From positions 806,001 to 870,000 of the forward strand of contig NZ_CP094529.1 in NCBI RefSeq assembly GCF_022811665.1: 64,000 nucleotides of DNA. The letters are read 5' to 3'. The notes under the pieces are model-generated. The model saw only the letters and a program-made list of their open reading frames with translations, ran no database searches and was not told the origin of the DNA. Positions 52,881 through 61,659 of this stretch are shown here, in pieces. The translations under genes were made by a program, and so were the position numbers. This DNA comes from Chryseobacterium oryzae (GTDB lineage: Bacteria; Bacteroidota; Bacteroidia; Flavobacteriales; Weeksellaceae). Each line of letters opens with the position of its first letter. Position 1 is the first letter of the stretch.

Positions 52881-53922
52881 ATGCAATGATGCCGGAACAG
52901 TGGTCTTTGTAGCTTCCGGTTGCCGAAGAAAGTACATTAATCTCATTATTCAGTCTTAAAACTCCCATAAATGCAAAGATGAGGGCTTCTTTAAAATCAA
53001 TAATATCTTTTTCAGGAATCACCAGTTCTGCTTTGGTTTTATTTTGCAGTTTCTCTATAAGAAAAGTATTGTAAGTTCCGCCACCGGTTAAAAGGACTTT
53101 TTTAAGCTGAAATTGGTTGATAACTTCTGAAATCTGACAGGCAATATGCTCTGTGAAAGTTGCCAAGAGATCGTTTGGATCTTCATCTTCGAACAACGGA
53201 AAAATATGTGTATTGCACCATTCTATCCCTAAAGATTTCGGGAAATTTTGAGAATAAAAATCTAAACTGTTGAGCTTTTTTAAAAGCAAGTCATCTATTT
53301 TTCCTTTGCGGGCAAAATCTCCGTTCTCATCAAATTTTTGGGACAGGTTTCTCGAAAGTTTATTTAAAATAATATTTACCGGACATACATCAAAAGCGAT
53401 ACGCTTATTTTCAGATGTAAAAGAAATATTAGAAAAACCTCCGAGATTAATGCAGGCATTGTAATCAGGGAAAAGATACTCATCACCAATAGGAACTAAT
53501 GGAGCTCCGTTTCCACCCATCAAAACATCCTGAGAACGAAAATCGTAAACTACAGGAAGTCCAGTTGTAAGTTTTATGGCTCTTCCGTCTCCAATTTGCA
53601 AGGTGAATTTTCTTTTAGGCTGATGAAAAACGGTATGTCCGTGTGAAGCTACAAGGTTTACCTGTGGCAAATTATTTTCGGAGATAAATTCTTTTACTTT
53701 TTCACCGAGATAAAAACCGTAACTTGAATTCAGAGCTAATAATTCTTGTGAAGATAAATGGATAGAATCTCGCAGTTGGTTTTCTAAAGAGTCTGGATAA
53801 GCAATTGTTTCTGCCTTTATAATCTTGAATTTCCAGCAGAAATTGTCTTTCCAGAACTGGGCAAGACAGATATCAAGACCATCCAGGCTTGTACCAGACA
53901 TCAGACCAATTGCGGCAATCAT
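52879..53922 (-). CDS. anmK: Anhydro-N-acetylmuramic acid kinase
   Basis: Peptidoglycan-recycling kinase of 347 residues that cleaves and phosphorylates anhydro-MurNAc. Family motifs: IGLMSGTSLDGLDICLAQF at the N-terminus, LVASHGHTVFHQPKR near 100, FDVCPVNIILNKLS near 175 and VLLTGGGTYNTFLIE near 277. It is a little shorter than the E. coli enzyme. It begins 3 bases after the lptC stop, so anmK, lptC and the outer-membrane protein gene form one minus-strand run. Confidence 0.93.
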   Translation of the reverse strand: MIAAIGLMSGTSLDGLDICLAQFWKDNFCWKFKIIKAETIAYPDSLENQLRDSIHLSSQELLALNSSYGFYLGEKVKEFISENNLPQVNLVASHGHTVFHQPKRKFTLQIGDGRAIKLTTGLPVVYDFRSQDVLMGGNGAPLVPIGDEYLFPDYNACINLGGFSNISFTSENKRIAFDVCPVNIILNKLSRNLSQKFDENGDFARKGKIDDLLLKKLNSLDFYSQNFPKSLGIEWCNTHIFPLFEDEDPNDLLATFTEHIACQISEVINQFQLKKVLLTGGGTYNTFLIEKLQNKTKAELVIPEKDIIDFKEALIFAFMGVLRLNNEINVLSSATGSYKDHCSGIIA

Positions 53923-53925
53923 AAT

Positions 53926-54522
53926 TTATGGCTTTGGTTGTGCAAATTTAGCATTGTTAATGCTCACGTCACCAGAATTCTTGTAGAAAGTATATTCAGA
54001 AAAATCATCTTTTGCCGTCATTCCTTTAGCGTGTACAAGGGTAGAGCCGTCTTTCATGGTTGCATAAACGGTATCGTTGGTGTAAATTCTTTTCTTTTTC
54101 TGATCCCAATAGACACTTTGTGTAGCAAATCTCTGCCCGTCATTAGTAAGGATTTTTACATCGCCCTTTGCTTCATAAAACTGTTTATACTCATAAATTT
54201 TTGCGTATTTGGCAGTAATATTTCCTGGGTTATTTGGTTTTTTCTTGTCGAAAAAATCGATTCTCATTCCCTTTTTTGCTACAGTATAAGGGCTGTCTAT
54301 TAACTGATATTTCTCAATGATAGGAGCGGTTGCCCTCAATTTTACAAAACCGGAATCTCTTTGAATAATTTTAGCATTATAGATAATCTGAGAAGGGAAA
54401 TTTTTATTATCGTTACCGTTAATTTTGGTAAGATCCTCTTCACAAGACGTTAATATAAAAAATATAGCACAACTAAAAAGGTATGCTATATATTTATTTT
54501 TGTTATGGGAAATAACTTTCAT
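53926..54522 (-). CDS. lptC: LPS export protein LptC-like lipoprotein
   Basis: A 198-residue protein of the LptC/YrbK family that links the inner-membrane LPS exporter to LptA. It has a hydrophobic N-terminus and lipobox LTSC near residue 27. The OstA-like beta core is seen in IIYNAKIIQRDSGFVKLRATAPIIEKY, YKQFYEAKGDVKILTNDGQRF and ATMKDGSTLVHAKGM. E. coli LptC is a membrane-anchored protein rather than a lipoprotein, but the Bacteroidota form often has this Cys. It lies between anmK and the barrel protein gene with 2-3 base gaps. Confidence 0.87.
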   Translation of the reverse strand: MKVISHNKNKYIAYLFSCAIFFILTSCEEDLTKINGNDNKNFPSQIIYNAKIIQRDSGFVKLRATAPIIEKYQLIDSPYTVAKKGMRIDFFDKKKPNNPGNITAKYAKIYEYKQFYEAKGDVKILTNDGQRFATQSVYWDQKKKRIYTNDTVYATMKDGSTLVHAKGMTAKDDFSEYTFYKNSGDVSINNAKFAQPKP

Positions 54523-54524
54523 TA

Positions 54525-55802
54525 TTAGTTATAAAGAGATTTTCTGAACCATTTGTCGGCAAAGTTGAAACCAATTTTTAAGTTGACAAAATTCTGGTTA
54601 ATGAGGTTGTTCTTAAGAGTTCCTCTTTTGCCAAGTTCTACAGCAATTTCCAAACCGCTCATTCTTGTAATGTTACTATTTTTGAAAGGAAGCATAACTC
54701 CGGCAGAAATACCAAACTTATTAATGCTGTTTCCGTAAAGTTCTATTCCTCCTTTTTCGTAGAAAGCTCCGTAACGGTATACCACTCTGGAGAAGTAATT
54801 TCTAAAGTTGTTATAGTTTGGCAAATACCAACCTCCGGCAGAAATTCTGTAAGAATCTTTGAAAGCGAAAGTGTTTCCGAAATAGCTTATAGTTTCTCCT
54901 TTTTTATAATCAATCTGTCCGGAAAGAAACCATTCGTTTTCGCTACCATATCCAACTCCTACGGAAGCCTGAAGAGGCAAAAGGTTGTTAGAAGTTGTAT
55001 TTTTCTGGTCTATAATAGTTTCGCCTGCTTTTACATCGACACCAGAATAATAATAAGTACTGTTTATGTACTCATTAGTCATATTACTGGTATTTCCAAA
55101 TGTAGCAGTTGCTCCTAAGGTAAACTTTTTATCGGTTCTTGTATTGAGTTTCTGATAGCTGGTTCCTAAAGTGAAATTAAAATTCTTGATGCTGTTTTTA
55201 GTCTCGTAACCATTGATTAATTCGGCGGTAGAAGAAGTAAACTCATTCAGATCATATAAACTTCCAAAGTAATAATTTGCACGGGCTCCTACAGAAAATT
55301 CAGAATTAATTTTATAAGAAACGGCAGCCTGTGCTGTATTTAAAGTTCCGTTACCTTTAAATCTGTTTCCATAAATAGTTCCGTCACCCAATGTTTCTGT
55401 ATGAATGATGTCATAACTTTTTGAACTGTAAGGCTGGTAAAGAAAACCCATTTTCACTTTAGATGAAATAGGGAATGCTATAGCAATATTAGATAAATAT
55501 GTAGAATGTTTTGTAGATTTGGTATTGTTATAATTAGTTTTGAAGTAATTATTTTCATTGGTTGCTTCAAGTCTGATACTGGTAAGTTCAAAATTGTTGT
55601 TGTTTGCAGGGTTACCAAAGTTGAAATTACTCGTAAAATCACTAATATAAGCAGTAGAAATTCCTCCCATTGAAGAAGTTTCAATCGTATTATCATATTT
55701 TACATCTCCAATTCCATAAGTTGCATAAGGAGAGTTGCTTAAACTCTGCGCGTTAAGGAAATACCCCACCGAAATGAATGATAGTACAAAAATTTTTTTC
55801 AT
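54525..55802 (-). CDS. Outer-membrane beta-barrel protein of unknown function
   Basis: A 425-residue barrel protein with signal peptide (KKIFVLSFISVGYFLNAQ). The start LSNSPYATYGIGDVKYDNTIETSSMGG resembles flavobacterial FadL-like/putative PorV-related barrels. The body is rich in N, T, G and Y with alternating hydrophobic strands, and the C-terminus reads FADKWFRKSLYN. It is first in a run with lptC and anmK, so a role in the outer membrane or envelope biogenesis is likely; cargo unknown. Confidence 0.8.
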   Translation of the reverse strand: MKKIFVLSFISVGYFLNAQSLSNSPYATYGIGDVKYDNTIETSSMGGISTAYISDFTSNFNFGNPANNNNFELTSIRLEATNENNYFKTNYNNTKSTKHSTYLSNIAIAFPISSKVKMGFLYQPYSSKSYDIIHTETLGDGTIYGNRFKGNGTLNTAQAAVSYKINSEFSVGARANYYFGSLYDLNEFTSSTAELINGYETKNSIKNFNFTLGTSYQKLNTRTDKKFTLGATATFGNTSNMTNEYINSTYYYSGVDVKAGETIIDQKNTTSNNLLPLQASVGVGYGSENEWFLSGQIDYKKGETISYFGNTFAFKDSYRISAGGWYLPNYNNFRNYFSRVVYRYGAFYEKGGIELYGNSINKFGISAGVMLPFKNSNITRMSGLEIAVELGKRGTLKNNLINQNFVNLKIGFNFADKWFRKSLYN

Positions 55803-55992
55803 TCTAGATTTTTAAAATAATGCGCAAATATCTTAAATATTAATGAATTGTAAAAATTTACTGAGGTTAAAGTTTGTTAAGGGGATTGATATGGTAATTC
55901 ATTAAGTAATTTTAATTCATCAGACATTTTTGAATCAAGACGGAACAGTATAAAATTCGCTGTCTGGTTTTTAGCTCTTCCTCAAATTTATT

Positions 55993-56000
55993 TATCTTTG
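55993..56000 (+). promoter_or_regulatory. -7 promoter element of the delta' gene, likely leaderless
   Basis: TATCTTTG ends 4 bases before the ATG at 56005. Confidence 0.65.
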
Positions 56001-56004
56001 ATGC

Positions 56005-57123
56005 ATGAATTGGGAAAACATTGCCGGACAGGAAAATCTTAAAAAACTCCTGAAAGATAGTATTTCGAAAAACAGAGTAAGCCACGCCCAGCTTTTTATA
56101 GGCAAAGAAGGATATGGTACATTGCCTTTGGTTTTGGCGTATGCGAAAGAAATTCTGCAAGGTGAAAACGAACATGCAGCATCAAAAGTGGAGCATCTTA
56201 ATCACTTAGATCTGCATTTCAGTTTTCCGGTATTTACTGAGGGCAAAAATGCTGTTAGCAAAAACAGGTTTGATGATTTTAGGGATATGATTCTTCAGTC
56301 TCCGTATGCAAGTTATGATGACTGGACTGCACTTTTGGAATCCGAAAACAAACAACTTTTTATCTCTGCCGACGAAGTAGATGAACAAAACCAAAAGTTT
56401 GCTCTAAAAAGCTTTGAAGGGGGGACAAAAATTTTAATTGTCTGGAGAGCCGATAAAATGAATATTGCTGCATCCAATAAATTTCTTAAATTTTTGGAAG
56501 AGCCTCCTGCAAAAACCCTTATTTTTCTTACTGCAGATTCAACCGATGATATTCTCCCTACAATTCTGTCGCGTACTCAGATTATTGAAGTTCCAAGAAT
56601 TTCAGATGAAGACATTCATAATTATCTGAAAAAGAATCTGGATTTGTCTGAAGATAAAATTCAGGAAGTTGCTCATCAGGCACAGGGAAACTTGAACGAT
56701 GCACTTCGGTTTTTGAAATCTGAAACAAAAAATCCTGAGTTTGAAAAACTATTTGTGCAATGGGTTCGTGATGCTTTTATGGTGAAAAAGAAACCCGAAT
56801 TTCTTAAAAATATTATCCTTTGGGCAAGAGAAATTGCAGGCTGGAACAGAGAAAAACAAAAGAATTTTCTGGATTACGCTGCCGAAATTTTCAGATTGGC
56901 ATTATTGCAGAACTACCAGTCTCCAAATCTTGTTTATAAAAAGATTGATGCTAATGGTTTTAATTGGGAAGGGTTCTCAAGATTTATTAGTGGAGCGAAT
57001 ATTGTGAATATTTTAGAAGAAATAAGCACGGCAGATCATCATTTAACCCGAAATGGTAATCCCAAAATAGTGTGGACAGATTTGGGAATTAAACTTTCGA
57101 GATATATTCATAAAAATACATAA
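56005..57123 (+). CDS. DNA polymerase III subunit delta' (clamp-loader)
   Basis: Clamp-loader subunit of 372 residues. The family start WENIAGQENLKKLLKDSISKNRVSHAQLFIGKEGYG is clear, but the Walker A Lys is missing (GKEGYGTLPL), as expected for a delta' that does not hydrolyse ATP. The sensor-1 region is FLKFLEEPPAKTLIFLTADSTDDILPTILSRTQ near 155, and the C-terminal helical collar covers about 235-365. It probably starts on a leaderless mRNA and has its own terminator. Confidence 0.92.
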   Translation: MNWENIAGQENLKKLLKDSISKNRVSHAQLFIGKEGYGTLPLVLAYAKEILQGENEHAASKVEHLNHLDLHFSFPVFTEGKNAVSKNRFDDFRDMILQSPYASYDDWTALLESENKQLFISADEVDEQNQKFALKSFEGGTKILIVWRADKMNIAASNKFLKFLEEPPAKTLIFLTADSTDDILPTILSRTQIIEVPRISDEDIHNYLKKNLDLSEDKIQEVAHQAQGNLNDALRFLKSETKNPEFEKLFVQWVRDAFMVKKKPEFLKNIILWAREIAGWNREKQKNFLDYAAEIFRLALLQNYQSPNLVYKKIDANGFNWEGFSRFISGANIVNILEEISTADHHLTRNGNPKIVWTDLGIKLSRYIHKNT

Positions 57124-57152
57124 GGCTATTGAATTTATTCAATAGCCTTTTT
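57122..57152 (+). terminator. Terminator of the delta' gene
   Basis: Perfect inverted repeat aaggctattgaa (57122-57133) / ttcaatagcctt (57138-57149) followed by TTTT. The left arm begins within the TAA stop codon. Confidence 0.87.
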
Positions 57153-57442
57153 AATACAAATAAAACTTTGATTCTTAATTGTTTTATATGTATTAAAAAT
57201 ATAAAATTATTCATAGCTATTTTAAAATATTGATTGTGCCTATAGAAAATGTATTTATGATAATGATAAAAGTTGTTGCTAGAGTTACTTGATGTTGAAG
57301 AATAATTCTTTGGAAGTAATAAGAAGAAACTGAAATCAAATATAGGTAACCTTAATTAAATTGTACATTAATTAATCCCCTTCTTTTTAAGATAATCGTT
57401 TGGAATTTAGATAGTTGTATTTTTCTATTTAAAAATAAAAAA
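57153..57442. other. AT-rich intergenic stretch without recognised gene
   Basis: 290 bases (within the 57124-57479 gap) that are AT-rich and hold no ORF of note, no tRNA and no strong promoter. Bounded by the delta' terminator and the tRNA terminator. Confidence 0.5.
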
Positions 57443-57467
57443 AAACACTCTGATTTTCAGAGTGTTT
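57443..57467 (-). terminator. Terminator of tRNA-Gln
   Basis: Perfect 11-base inverted repeat aaacactctga (57443-57453) / tcagagtgttt (57457-57467), loop of 3. On the minus strand it is followed by a long T-run. Confidence 0.87.
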
Positions 57468-57479
57468 ATAACTAATAAG

Positions 57480-57550
57480 TAGACCCACAGGGATTCGAAC
57501 CCCAGATGACTGAACCAAAATCAGTAGTGTTACCGCTACACCATGGGTCT
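57480..57550 (-). tRNA. tRNA-Gln (anticodon TTG)
   Basis: A 71-base cloverleaf on the minus strand. The acceptor stem is AGACCCA / TGGGTCT with discriminator A, the D arm is GTGT-AGCGGTA-ACAC, and the anticodon arm is ACTGA-TTTTGGT-TCAGT giving anticodon TTG. The T arm contains TTCGAAT. CCA is not encoded. It is flanked by its own full promoter and terminator. Confidence 0.96.
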
Positions 57551-57567
57551 CTGTTTGTTTTGTGGTG

Positions 57568-57597
57568 CAAATATACAGCGTTTTTGTTTATTTGCAA
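57568..57597 (-). promoter_or_regulatory. Promoter of tRNA-Gln
   Basis: Minus strand: -33 TTG (plus 57595-57597), a 19-base spacer, -7 TATATTTG (plus 57568-57575), 17 bases ahead of the tRNA. Confidence 0.82.
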
Positions 57598-57649
57598 ATA
57601 GTTTTGAAACTTTTTTTTAAATTTACTTCGAATTCATAAGGCTTACAAC

Positions 57650-58693
57650 ATGAAAATAGACTTCAATAATCTCAAAATTAATCAATTAAATGCCGGAAGT
57701 ATTTTCGAAAAAAAAATCATTTTTTTTTTAGAAGAATGGGTTTCGGACTCAAAAACTGTTAAAATTCAGACATCGGGTTCTACCGGAACACCAAAAATTT
57801 TTGAAGTCGAAAAAAACAGAATGCTTAATTCTGCAAAAATGACCTGCAATTTTCTTGGTTTGAAATTAGGAAACTCTGCATTGCTCTGTCTTCCGATAGA
57901 ATATATTTCAGGGAAAATGATGATTGCCCGGGCTTTTGAGAGGAAACTCAAGCTTATTGTGGAAGAGCCATCTCTTACTCCACTGAAGAAAATTAATGAA
58001 AAAATAGATTTTTGTGCGATGACTCCGCTTCAGGTTGAAAATTCTTTAGATAAAATTCATTTAATTAAAAATTTAATCATAGGTGGAGCAGCAGTTTCAG
58101 AAAACCTTAAAAATAAGATTGATGAAATTTTGAAGGCTTCCCCAACAGAAAATAGAATTTTCGAAACTTACGGAATGTCTGAAACTCTTTCGCATATTGC
58201 CCTGAAACAGATATTTCCACAGAAAGAAGAGTTTTTTACCGTACTTGAAGACGTAGAAATTTCTCTGGATGACAGAAACTGTCTTGCTATTTTTGCCCCA
58301 AAACTAAATCCTGAGAGGTTGCAAACTAATGATATTGTAGAATTCGGATATTCGGAGTCTGATCAATCCAATAAAAATAGATTTAAATTTTTAGGAAGAT
58401 ACGATTATGTGATAAATTCAGGAGGTGTTAAGATTTTTCCTGAAAAAATTGAAAACTTACTTAAAAAAACAATTGATAAAGAGTTGATATTTGCAGGTAA
58501 ACCAGATGAAATGTTAGGAGAAAAATTGGTTTTGGTTATTGAAGGGAAAGAGTCAGACGAAATTAATCAACAGCTTTCAAAAATTAATTATGAAAACAAA
58601 TTTCATGTTCCGAAGAAAATTATTTATTTGGAAAAATTTCCAAGATCTGATAATGGTAAAGTGCTTAGAAAAGAAGTTGTTAAGTTAATCTGA
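57650..58693 (+). CDS. menE: AMP-binding o-succinylbenzoate-CoA ligase-like protein (MenE)
   Basis: Adenylate-forming ligase of 347 residues, probably the menaquinone step that joins o-succinylbenzoate to CoA. It shows the phosphate loop QTSGSTGTPKIFEVEK near residue 39, the TYGMSETLSHIALK motif near 175, and the C-terminal hinge YDYVINSGGVKIFPEKIE with catalytic Lys region PRSDNGKVLRKEV. It is shorter than most MenE proteins, mainly in the N-terminal half, which is usual in flavobacteria. Other men genes are not in this window. The arfB gene follows after about 30 bases. Confidence 0.85.
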   Translation: MKIDFNNLKINQLNAGSIFEKKIIFFLEEWVSDSKTVKIQTSGSTGTPKIFEVEKNRMLNSAKMTCNFLGLKLGNSALLCLPIEYISGKMMIARAFERKLKLIVEEPSLTPLKKINEKIDFCAMTPLQVENSLDKIHLIKNLIIGGAAVSENLKNKIDEILKASPTENRIFETYGMSETLSHIALKQIFPQKEEFFTVLEDVEISLDDRNCLAIFAPKLNPERLQTNDIVEFGYSESDQSNKNRFKFLGRYDYVINSGGVKIFPEKIENLLKKTIDKELIFAGKPDEMLGEKLVLVIEGKESDEINQQLSKINYENKFHVPKKIIYLEKFPRSDNGKVLRKEVVKLI

Positions 58694-58725
58694 AAATACA
58701 GAATGCAATTAAACTCGAATTATAT

Positions 58726-59118
58726 ATGAAAAATTTCGATCATGAACTTTCCTATAAAACTTCCAGAAGCAGCGGAAGTGGCGGACAGAACGTAAATAAA
58801 GTGGAAACTTCTGTAACCGTAATGTGGAAGGTGGAAGAATCTGTAGTTTTTACAGATGTGGAGAAGGAAAGAATTTTTTTAAAACTCAAAAACAGAATTA
58901 ATGCTGAAGGTATTTTGCAGATGACGGTTTCGGAAAGTAGAACTCAGCTTCAGAATAAAAAAATTGCAGCAGAAAAAATTCAGGAAATGGTGAATCAGGC
59001 ATTAATTATTCCCAAAAAAAGGATTGCGACAAAACCCAGTAAAGCCAAAATTGAAAAAAGGCTTGAGAGTAAAAAGAAAATTTCAGAAAAAAAGGAAAAC
59101 AGAAAGTTTAGATATTAA
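58726..59118 (+). CDS. arfB: Alternative ribosome-rescue factor ArfB (peptidyl-tRNA hydrolase)
   Basis: A 130-residue release-factor-like protein. The catalytic GGQ motif is residues 19-21 within SRSSGSGGQNVNKVET. The C-terminal tail is strongly basic (RIATKPSKAKIEKRLESKKK...ENRKFRY), the part that reaches into the empty mRNA channel of stalled ribosomes. Length and layout match ArfB/YaeJ. It is probably co-transcribed with the menE-like gene upstream. Confidence 0.93.
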   Translation: MKNFDHELSYKTSRSSGSGGQNVNKVETSVTVMWKVEESVVFTDVEKERIFLKLKNRINAEGILQMTVSESRTQLQNKKIAAEKIQEMVNQALIIPKKRIATKPSKAKIEKRLESKKKISEKKENRKFRY

Positions 59119-59164
59119 TTCTCACTCTTTAGAAAAAAACATTATTTTCGCAAAAAAAATAATT

Positions 59165-59836
59165 ATGTTTAAAAAACTCATCATTGCAGGAGTTGCTTTT
59201 GCTCCGTTTCTTTTTTCTGCACAAGAAGTACAGGTAAGTAAAAGTGAGCCGAAATTTGCCGTTATTCCGTACGTTGGATATGCTTGGCGTCTTGCAAAAA
59301 TGCCTTCTGGAATTTCCAATGAAACAAGAAATTATCTTAAAGGTTTAAAACATGGTGTAGATACAGGTGTTTCTGCATATTACCTTATTAAAGGAAACAG
59401 TGGTGTCGGCTTAAAATATTCAGGGTACTTTGCATCAAGCAATGGGAAAATAGCCGTTCAGAATATGTATGGTCAAAATACCGTTGCGACAGTAAGTACC
59501 AAAGATCAGATTCATTTTGTGGGTGCATCTTATATGTTCTCCAATTTTAAAGAAGATACTAAACATAAATTGTTTTATGATGTTGCTTTAGGAGTAATTA
59601 CCTATACAACTAAAACAGGGAATGTATTAGGAAAGGGATCTACTCTGGGTGCAGAATTTAATTTTGGCTACCAATATGCGGTAACTAATAATATTTTTAT
59701 AGGTCCTACAGTAGGTTTAACGGGTGGTACTTTAAATAAAATGACCTATAACGGAACTACTGTAAATTTTGCAGACAACGAAAAAGAAGGTCTTACAAGA
59801 CTTTCTTTAAGTGCAGCGGCCACTTTCAGTTTTTAA
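59165..59836 (+). CDS. Outer-membrane beta-barrel protein
   Basis: A 223-residue small barrel protein with signal peptide (KKLIIAGVAFAPFLFSAQ). ATG 59165 is chosen because it places this signal at the N-terminus; the frame is open upstream inside arfB. The body shows eight or so amphipathic strands (GVGLKYSGYFASSNGK, LFYDVALGVITYT, IFIGPTVGLTGG) and ends AATFSF, a barrel-type C-terminal Phe. Function is unknown. Confidence 0.82.
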   Translation: MFKKLIIAGVAFAPFLFSAQEVQVSKSEPKFAVIPYVGYAWRLAKMPSGISNETRNYLKGLKHGVDTGVSAYYLIKGNSGVGLKYSGYFASSNGKIAVQNMYGQNTVATVSTKDQIHFVGASYMFSNFKEDTKHKLFYDVALGVITYTTKTGNVLGKGSTLGAEFNFGYQYAVTNNIFIGPTVGLTGGTLNKMTYNGTTVNFADNEKEGLTRLSLSAAATFSF

Positions 59837-59841
59837 ATTTT

Positions 59842-59849
59842 TATCTTTG
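59842..59849 (+). promoter_or_regulatory. -7 promoter element of the DHS-like gene
   Basis: TATCTTTG, 17 bases ahead of the ATG at 59867 and a few bases after the preceding stop codon. Confidence 0.6.
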
Positions 59850-59866
59850 CAAAAAAATAAAAAATA

Positions 59867-60841
59867 ATGAGCAAGCCAATTACGGAGTTTATTGAGAAAT
59901 ATTATCTGCACTTTAATTCTGCAGCGTTAGTAGATGCATCCAAAGGATACGTAGCACACCTGAAAGATGGTGGTAAAATGATGATTACTTTGGCGGGAGC
60001 AATGTCTACTGCAGAATTAGGAAAGATTTTAGCTGAAATGATCCGTCAGGATAAAGTTGATTTCATTTCTTGTACAGGTGCTAACTTAGAAGAAGATTTA
60101 ATGAATCTTGTAGCACATTCTCATTACGAAAGAGTTCCTCACTACAGAGATTTAACACCTCAGGAAGAATGGGATCTTTTGGAAAGAGGCTTAAACAGAG
60201 TTACAGATACATGTATTCCAGAAGAAGAAGCATTCAGAAGATTGCAGAAACATATCGTTGAAATCTGGAAAGATGCGGAAGCGAAAGGTGAAAGGTATTT
60301 CCCACACGAATTTATGTATAAAATGATTCTTTCCGGAGTTTTGGAGCAATATCACGAAATTCCTAGAGAAAACTCGTGGATGATTGCTGCTGCAGAGAAA
60401 AACCTGCCAATTGTAGTTCCTGGATGGGAAGATTCTACAATGGGGAATATTTTTGCATCGTATTGCATTAAAGGAGAGCTTAAAGCAACCACAATGAAAT
60501 CTGGGATCGAATATATGGCTTATCTTGCCGATTGGTACACAAAAAATTCAGGTGGAAAAGGAGTAGGTTTCTTCCAGATTGGTGGAGGTATTGCCGGAGA
60601 TTTCCCAATTTGTGTAGTTCCTATGCTGTATCAGGATATGGAAATGCATGATATTCCTTTCTGGTCATATTTCTGTCAGATTTCAGATTCTACCACATCT
60701 TATGGTTCTTATTCTGGAGCGGTTCCGAATGAAAAAATTACTTGGGGGAAATTAGACATCACGACTCCGAAATTTATTGTAGAAAGTGACGCCACAATTT
60801 GTGCTCCGTTAATGTTCTCTTATATTTTAGAAAACTCATAA
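59867..60841 (+). CDS. Deoxyhypusine-synthase-like protein
   Basis: A 324-residue member of the deoxyhypusine synthase fold. NAD-binding and active-site regions seen are ISCTGANLEEDLMNLV near 68, YCIKGELKATTMKSG and GGGIAGDFPICVVPML. The catalytic Lys equivalent is Lys295 in EKITWGKLDI, as in the eukaryotic WGKI motif. Bacteria lack eIF5A, so in this group the enzyme more likely acts on free polyamines (homospermidine-synthase-like) or another amine; this is inference from family knowledge. It has its own promoter and terminator. Confidence 0.87.
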   Translation: MSKPITEFIEKYYLHFNSAALVDASKGYVAHLKDGGKMMITLAGAMSTAELGKILAEMIRQDKVDFISCTGANLEEDLMNLVAHSHYERVPHYRDLTPQEEWDLLERGLNRVTDTCIPEEEAFRRLQKHIVEIWKDAEAKGERYFPHEFMYKMILSGVLEQYHEIPRENSWMIAAAEKNLPIVVPGWEDSTMGNIFASYCIKGELKATTMKSGIEYMAYLADWYTKNSGGKGVGFFQIGGGIAGDFPICVVPMLYQDMEMHDIPFWSYFCQISDSTTSYGSYSGAVPNEKITWGKLDITTPKFIVESDATICAPLMFSYILENS

Positions 60842-60874
60842 AAGGTTTCGGTAATTTATTTTACAGAAAAATTT

Positions 60875-60911
60875 AAAATGACCACCGAAATTCTCGGCGG
60901 TCATTTTTTTT
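60875..60911 (+). terminator. Terminator of the DHS-like gene
   Basis: Inverted repeat aaatgaccaccga / tcggcggtcattt (one mismatch) followed by T residues, about 35 bases after the stop. Confidence 0.82.
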
Positions 60912-60971
60912 GATACTTATTCGGAATGATTTAATGGAAATTTGGTATTTTTAATATTTAAAAACACACTA

Positions 60972-61625
60972 ATGATACTGGATATTTTATTTCCCAACCG
61001 CTGTATAGAGTGCAGTTCTATTATAGAAAGTGATTTAATTGTTTGTGGTAATTGCATGGACCAGGTTCATTTTACCCATCAAGATTATTTCGCAGATAAT
61101 TTTGTAAAACAAAAATGCAGACTTCTTTTTCCTGTTGAAAATGCTTTTGCTCTGATGAAATTTGAAAAGCAAGATGTCAGCAGAAAAATCATTCATGAAT
61201 TGAAATACAGAAGCCGAGAAATTATCGGAAAAAATTTAGCAGAATGGACAATCAATTCACTTGATTTTAAAAATGAAAGACCTGATCTTTTTGTTACTGT
61301 TCCGCTTCATCCTAAAAAATTAAGTGAGCGTGGATATAATCAGTTGCATCTTTTTACGCGTGTTCTTTCAGATTTTTATAATATTCCTTACGATAACGAA
61401 TTACTCAGGAGAAATCATTATTCTAAAGCACAGGCACTCAAAAATAAGCGAAACCGCCTGAATACAGAGCATACATTTTCGGTTACAAAAGATGTTTCTG
61501 AAAAACATATTCTGCTGATTGACGACGTTTTTACCACAGGAAATACATTGGCAACCATTGCATGGGAAATTCTCAGAAAAGGGAATAATAAACTGAGTAT
61601 TTTGGTAATGGCAATGGATGAATAG
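60972..61625 (+). CDS. ComF-family protein with phosphoribosyltransferase domain
   Basis: A 217-residue protein from ATG 60972 (MILDILFPNRCIECSSII). An upstream in-frame start at 60942 adds ten unconserved residues. The N-terminus has a zinc-ribbon-like set of Cys (CIEC near residue 11, CGNC near 26). The C-terminal part is a PRTase-type domain with ERGYNQLHLFTRVL and the PRPP loop ILLIDDVFTTGNTLA near 183. ComF proteins assist DNA uptake in competent bacteria; other members have unknown roles. It is transcribed alone. Confidence 0.9.
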   Translation: MILDILFPNRCIECSSIIESDLIVCGNCMDQVHFTHQDYFADNFVKQKCRLLFPVENAFALMKFEKQDVSRKIIHELKYRSREIIGKNLAEWTINSLDFKNERPDLFVTVPLHPKKLSERGYNQLHLFTRVLSDFYNIPYDNELLRRNHYSKAQALKNKRNRLNTEHTFSVTKDVSEKHILLIDDVFTTGNTLATIAWEILRKGNNKLSILVMAMDE

Positions 61626-61659
61626 AGTGTATTTTCAAAATTGATATTTGAAGATTATT

